The position numbers and the translations under genes are program-made. A stretch of DNA of 64,000 bases from Streptomyces peucetius (lineage in GTDB: Bacteria; Actinomycetota; Actinomycetes; Streptomycetales; Streptomycetaceae): positions 1,240,001 to 1,304,000 of the forward strand of contig NZ_CP107567.1 of NCBI RefSeq assembly GCF_025854275.1, in the 5' to 3' direction. The notes beneath the pieces are model-generated. The model was given only the letters and a program-made list of their open reading frames with translations, was not told the origin of the DNA and did not search any database. How positions within the stretch are numbered: the stretch's first letter is position 1; each line of letters starts with the position of its first letter. Of this stretch, positions 60,763-64,000 are shown one piece after another.

Positions 60763-62460
60763 TCAGTCCTCCGGCAGCTCGACCGGTGCGATCTCGTCGT
60801 ACAGGTCGCCCGGGCCCGGGTTCGTCGGGTCGGTCGTGCCGCCGAAGTGGGCCATCACGCCCCATACGGCGTTGAGCGCGGTCTGCACGGCGCCCTCGGC
60901 CCAGCCCGCCGTCCACGAGATGTCGTCGCCGGCCAGGAAGATGCCCCGCTTGTCCTCGGGCAGCCGGTCCTGCATGAAGTGGGTGAACAGCCGGCGCTGG
61001 TAGCGGTAGTGACCGGGCAGGTTGGCCTTGAACGCGCCCATGAAGTACGGCTCGTTCTCCCACGACACGGTCACCGGGTTGCCGATGATGTGGCTGCGGA
61101 TGTCGACGTTCGGGTAGATCTCGCCGAGCGACTTGAGCATGACCTCCATCCGCTCGTTCGCGGACAGCGGCAGCCACTTCAGGCTGTCGTCGCACCACGT
61201 GTACGAGAGGCAGATGACGGCCGGTGCGTCGGGCCCGTTGTCCAGCAGGTACGTACCGCGGGTCATCCGGTCGGTCAGCGTCATCGACATGGTGTCGCGC
61301 CCGGTGACCTCGTCCTTGTCCAGCCAGAACGGCCGGTCCACCGGCACGAACAGCTTGGACGACTCCATGTAGTGGGTGCGCTCCATCGCCGTCCAGTGGT
61401 CGATGGGGAAGAGGGAGTCGTCGCACGCGATCTTGGACAGCAGCATCCACGACTGCGCGGTGAAGATCGCCGCCCGGTACGTGCGGATGTCGCCGGACGC
61501 GTCGGTGACGGTGATCCGGTTGCCGGCCGTGCGGTTCAGCCGGGTGACGGCCGGGCGCGGCTCGCCGTCGTGCAGCGAGGACAGCGAGGTGCCCAGCGGC
61601 CAGTGGACGATCTTCTGCGGCTCGCGCTCCCACAGCCGCAGCGGCAGCTGCTGGCTTCCCTCGACGATGCCGCGGTGGTGGTCGTCGGCCTCGGAGTAGA
61701 CGACCCGCAGGATCTCCAGGATGGAGTTGGGGAAGTCGGTGTCCCAGCCGCCGGTACCGAAGCCGACCTGGCCGAAGATCTCCCGGTGCCGGAAGGACTT
61801 GAAGGCCTCGGAGTCGCAGAGGAAGCCGTAGAAGGTCTGGTTGTCCAGCTTCTCGACCAGCCTGGCCCAGATCTCGCGGATACGCGGAACGTCCCGCTCC
61901 CGCATGGCCTGGTTCATGTCGGAGAAGTCGGCGCCCTCCTCCAGGCATGCGTTCCACGCGTCCATCACATCGCGGTAGACCTGCGGCAGGTCGTCGATGG
62001 TCTCCGCGTAGTGCGACTCGCCCTTGAGGTCGACGACGGTCGACGGCGTCGAGGGGGCGAGCGGGTTGGGGAACGGCGCCGTGGTCAGGCCCACCAGGTC
62101 GATGTAGTGCTGGAGCGCCGTGGAGGAGGGCGGAAAGCGCATCGCGCCCATCTCGGCGGTGAGCCCGTCCGTGCCGGTGCCCTCGAAGCCGACGGTGCGC
62201 AGCCGGCCGCCGATCCGGTCGGCCTCGTAGACGACGGGCTTCAGGCCCATCTTCATCAGCTCGTACGCGGCGACGATGCCGGAGAGGCCGCCGCCGATGA
62301 CGGCGACCTCGGCGCCGTGCTCGGTCGCCGGTATCTGTCCCAGACCAGCGGGGTTGGCCAGATAGTCGTCGTAGGCGTACGGGAAGTCCGGACCGAACAT
62401 GGTGATCGGGGGCTGCGCGTCGCTGTGCTGGACGGCGGTGGTGGGCACCGTGGACGTCAT
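60763..62460 (-). CDS. davB: L-lysine 2-monooxygenase (DavB-like flavin amine oxidase)
   Basis: A 565-residue protein from ATG 62458-62460. It opens with ITMFGPDFPYAYDDYLANPA, then the dinucleotide motif AEVAVIGGGLSGIVAAYELM near 52-70 and EADRIGGRLRTVGFEG. Further blocks are FRHREIFGQVGFGTGGWDTD, GRDTMSMTLTDRMTRGTYLL and the C-terminal FAD site IFLAGDDISWTAGWAEGAVQ. As recalled, the pattern follows Pseudomonas DavB nearly along its whole length, including the N-terminal segment, more closely than tryptophan monooxygenase or amino-acid oxidases. It would convert lysine to 5-aminopentanamide with CO2 release. The upstream amidase gene (davA-like, 55 bases away) makes the next enzyme. Confidence 0.85.
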   Translation of the reverse strand: MTSTVPTTAVQHSDAQPPITMFGPDFPYAYDDYLANPAGLGQIPATEHGAEVAVIGGGLSGIVAAYELMKMGLKPVVYEADRIGGRLRTVGFEGTGTDGLTAEMGAMRFPPSSTALQHYIDLVGLTTAPFPNPLAPSTPSTVVDLKGESHYAETIDDLPQVYRDVMDAWNACLEEGADFSDMNQAMRERDVPRIREIWARLVEKLDNQTFYGFLCDSEAFKSFRHREIFGQVGFGTGGWDTDFPNSILEILRVVYSEADDHHRGIVEGSQQLPLRLWEREPQKIVHWPLGTSLSSLHDGEPRPAVTRLNRTAGNRITVTDASGDIRTYRAAIFTAQSWMLLSKIACDDSLFPIDHWTAMERTHYMESSKLFVPVDRPFWLDKDEVTGRDTMSMTLTDRMTRGTYLLDNGPDAPAVICLSYTWCDDSLKWLPLSANERMEVMLKSLGEIYPNVDIRSHIIGNPVTVSWENEPYFMGAFKANLPGHYRYQRRLFTHFMQDRLPEDKRGIFLAGDDISWTAGWAEGAVQTALNAVWGVMAHFGGTTDPTNPGPGDLYDEIAPVELPED

Positions 62461-62515
62461 GGGGTACGGACTCCTTGCACGGAACTCGATGAAGCGGGGG
62501 AAGGCAGGGGCGGCG

Positions 62516-63316
62516 TCAGCTCAGGGAGCCGTACAGCCCGGGACGGCGGTCGCGCAGATACGGGTTGGTCTCGCGGGAGGCGCCGAGGAGCACGGGGTCG
62601 ACGTCGCCGATCACGAGCTCCTCCCCGCGTCCGGCACGGGCGCGGGTCGTGCCGTCGGGGCCGGCGAGACAACTGAGGCCGGTGAACTCGAACACGCCCT
62701 CGTGCCCGGTCCGGTTCGCGTACGCGACGTAGAGCTGGCTCTCGAACGCCCGCGCCGGGACGAGGGATTCCGCCACGAAGGGGAAGGGGTGCATCAGCGC
62801 GGTGGGCACCAGCAGCAGGTCGGTGCCGGCCAGCGCGTGGGCCCGGACGTTCTCCGGGAACTCCACGTCGTAGCAGATCAGCATGCCGATGCGGATGCCG
62901 TCGAGCTCGGCCTGGACGACGGGCTCGTCGCCGGGGGTGAACCACTGCTGCTCGAAGCAGCCGAAGAGGTGCGTCTTGCGGTAGTTCGCGAGGCGGCCGC
63001 CGGACGCGTCGATCAGCTGGGCGGAGTTGTGGATCAGCTCGCCCGCGCGTTCGGGGTAGCCGTAGTGCACCGCGATGCCGTGGCGTACGGCGATCTCGGC
63101 GACGGCGTCCGCACCCGGCCCGTTCGCGGGCTCGGCCAGCACCGGCACGTCGTCCCCGATCGCGTATCCGGTCAGGAACAGCTCGGGGCAGACGAGCAGC
63201 CCCGCCCCGGCCCCGGCGGCCCTGCCCGCGGCCTCGTCCAGCACCTTCAGGTTCTCGGCGACCGAGCCCGGCCGGCCGGAACTCTGAAGCAGCGCGGTGC
63301 GCAGGGGCAGGGGCAT
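62516..63316 (-). CDS. davA: 5-aminopentanamidase (DavA-like, nitrilase superfamily)
   Basis: A 266-residue protein from ATG 63314-63316 with GAGGTCACCC upstream. The nitrilase-fold triad is visible: Glu45 in LLVCPELFLTGYAIG, Lys114 in NYRKTHLFG and Cys148 in MLICYDVEFPENVRAHALAG. HYGYPERAGELIHNSAQLID also matches DavA-type amidases. It should hydrolyse 5-aminopentanamide to 5-aminovalerate, which further steps (GabT/GabD-like, not seen here) take to glutarate. It is the first gene of the davA-davB pair. Other omega-amides are possible substrates. Confidence 0.82.
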   Translation of the reverse strand: MPLPLRTALLQSSGRPGSVAENLKVLDEAAGRAAGAGAGLLVCPELFLTGYAIGDDVPVLAEPANGPGADAVAEIAVRHGIAVHYGYPERAGELIHNSAQLIDASGGRLANYRKTHLFGCFEQQWFTPGDEPVVQAELDGIRIGMLICYDVEFPENVRAHALAGTDLLLVPTALMHPFPFVAESLVPARAFESQLYVAYANRTGHEGVFEFTGLSCLAGPDGTTRARAGRGEELVIGDVDPVLLGASRETNPYLRDRRPGLYGSLS

Positions 63317-63510
63317 GGGTGACCTCGGGCGGGGGGGTGTGAACGGGAGACGCCTATGACGGTACGGTCCGGCGATCGAGCGGGACAAGGCGCGAGTGTT
63401 GCGCACGGATGGGCGATCTGTTGCGTCGTCGACGGGGGCGCGGCGATTCGTTGCACGGGCTCACCCCCACCCCGCCCGAACCCGTTTCCGGGGGCTCCGC
63501 GCCCCCGCGC

Positions 63511-63699
63511 CTCTCCCCCTACGGCCCGGCGGCCGTGGGAGGTACCAGCGAGGCTGATCTCGCCGGTCCCTCCTCCGCCCCGAACCCCGCGCCTCAAACG
63601 CCGGCGGGGCTGAAAAGCAGCCCGACTCGGGGACACCTCCCTGCGCCCGGCGGCGTGGGAGGTCCCCCCACCCACGGCCGCCAGGCCGTAGGGGGAGAG
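63511..63699. repeat. 29-bp inverted repeat, one mismatch
   Basis: Arms 63511-63539 and 63671-63699 are reverse complements over 29 bases except one position, 131 bases apart. A shorter direct copy of part of the left arm (GGCGGCGTGGGAGGT) lies near 63650-63664. The sequence type (CCCCTACGGCC) is common between Streptomyces genes. Confidence 0.85.
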
Positions 63700-63703
63700 C
63701 GGG

Positions 63704-63950
63704 GCCACCCCGCGAAGCACGGCACCGGAGCCTGGGGCGCAGCCCCCAACACCGCCCGCAAGGCAGCACAGGCCCGGCGAAGCACGACGCCCGGAAGACG
63801 GACCGATACCCGAGACCTGGGACGAAGCCGGCGTTCAAGAGCACATCAAGCCCGGCCGGCGATCGAAGCCACCCCGCGAAGCACGGCACCGGAGCCCGGG
63901 CATCAGCCCCCAACACCGCCCACAGGGCGGCACACGCCCGGCGAAGCCAG
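63704..63950. repeat. Two imperfect direct repeats of about 85 bases, period 164
   Basis: Copies start at 63704 and 63868 with an identical opening (GCCACCCCGCGAAGCACGGC, then ACCGGAGCC) and continue with CAGCCCCCAACACCGCCC and GCCCGGCGAAGC in register. They diverge near 63793 and 63950. Confidence 0.8.
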
Positions 63951-64000
63951 CGTTCGGGGCCCCGGGATCCGGGGCGGGGCCCCGCGTCCCCCGACCCGCG

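Larger units (their letters stand above)
63317..64000. other. Noncoding, repeat-rich right end
   Basis: No gene is credible in these 684 bases. The minus-strand frames that cross it are Arg/Pro/Gly shadows. The first 45 bases hold the davA promoter and leader. From about 63460 the region consists of dispersed Streptomyces-type repeats, listed separately, and short GGGGCTCCGCGCCCC-like palindromes (about 63491-63506). Confidence 0.6.

Noticed and set aside
60763..63316. Indole-acetamide (IaaM/IaaH) pathway for auxin synthesis
   Set aside because: The oxidase follows DavB over its length, including the N-terminal GPDFPYAYDDYL segment. The partner is a nitrilase-fold amidase like DavA, not an amidase-signature IaaH.
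63357..64000. Minus-strand genes at the right edge
   Set aside because: Arg/Pro/Gly-rich products across repeat DNA, with no ribosome-binding sites or domains.
1..64000. CRISPR arrays, tRNA/rRNA genes, insertion sequences, prophage
   Set aside because: No regularly spaced repeats with unique spacers, no cloverleaf with a GTTCGA-type T-loop in proper context, and no transposase or integrase motifs were seen on either strand.

Overview
This window is a high-GC actinobacterial chromosome segment, almost certainly from a Streptomyces. Coding frames have near-saturated G/C third positions, GTG starts are frequent, and neighbouring genes often share ATGA or GTGA stop/start overlaps. Several loci are Streptomyces hallmarks: smeA-sffA, rbpA behind a sigma-R promoter, a conservon-type nitrate/nitrite-sensing histidine kinase at the left edge, an SCO1431-family mini membrane protein, and a rib operon carrying a PnuX-type transporter. 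From memory, the order resembles the S. coelicolor SCO14xx core region. I see no insertion sequence, prophage, CRISPR array or tRNA gene.

Left part (1-23 kb). After the truncated kinase and a small membrane protein comes the most unusual locus. It is a three-gene minus-strand operon, kleisin-like 508 aa, KITE-like 305 aa and SMC-like 1597 aa, in the order of MksF-MksE-MksB and JetA-JetB-JetC but with no nuclease subunit next to it. Next is a 5-oxoproline island: a GntR regulator divergent from an MFS carrier, the coupled pxpABC genes, and head-on to them a eukaryote-type single-chain 5-oxoprolinase. That enzyme is the last gene of an overlapping operon with two glycosyltransferases and an SGNH hydrolase. 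A HEAT-repeat gene, a small gene that looks frameshifted, and an ankyrin gene follow.

Middle part (23-45 kb). This holds smeA-sffA (sporulation septum and DNA movement), a MocR regulator facing a YczE membrane protein and a glycerophosphodiesterase, a UMF1-type MFS protein, rbpA, fxsA, polyprenol-phosphate mannose synthase, an amidohydrolase with an Lrp/AsnC regulator, an acyl-CoA dehydrogenase, a Tat-exported C39-like protein and a uridine-kinase-like protein. A candidate small RNA with its own promoter and terminator precedes an orphan CbxX/CfqX AAA protein. Two coupled CNNM/CBS membrane proteins follow.

Right part (44-64 kb). A minus-strand run, FMN riboswitch-ribD-ribE-pnuX-ribBA-ribH-hisE-hisG-PH-domain protein, links riboflavin synthesis to two histidine genes. 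A secreted GH18 chitinase lies divergent behind a chi-type direct-repeat promoter. Then come a GAF/PAS/PP2C phosphatase, a ROK regulator divergent from an MFS carrier, an NCS2 nucleobase permease, a DUF5995 protein and a davA-davB pair (lysine 2-monooxygenase and 5-aminovaleramidase). The last 680 bases are noncoding and repeat-rich.

All assignments come from reading motifs and context. No database search was run, and orthologue names are recalled.
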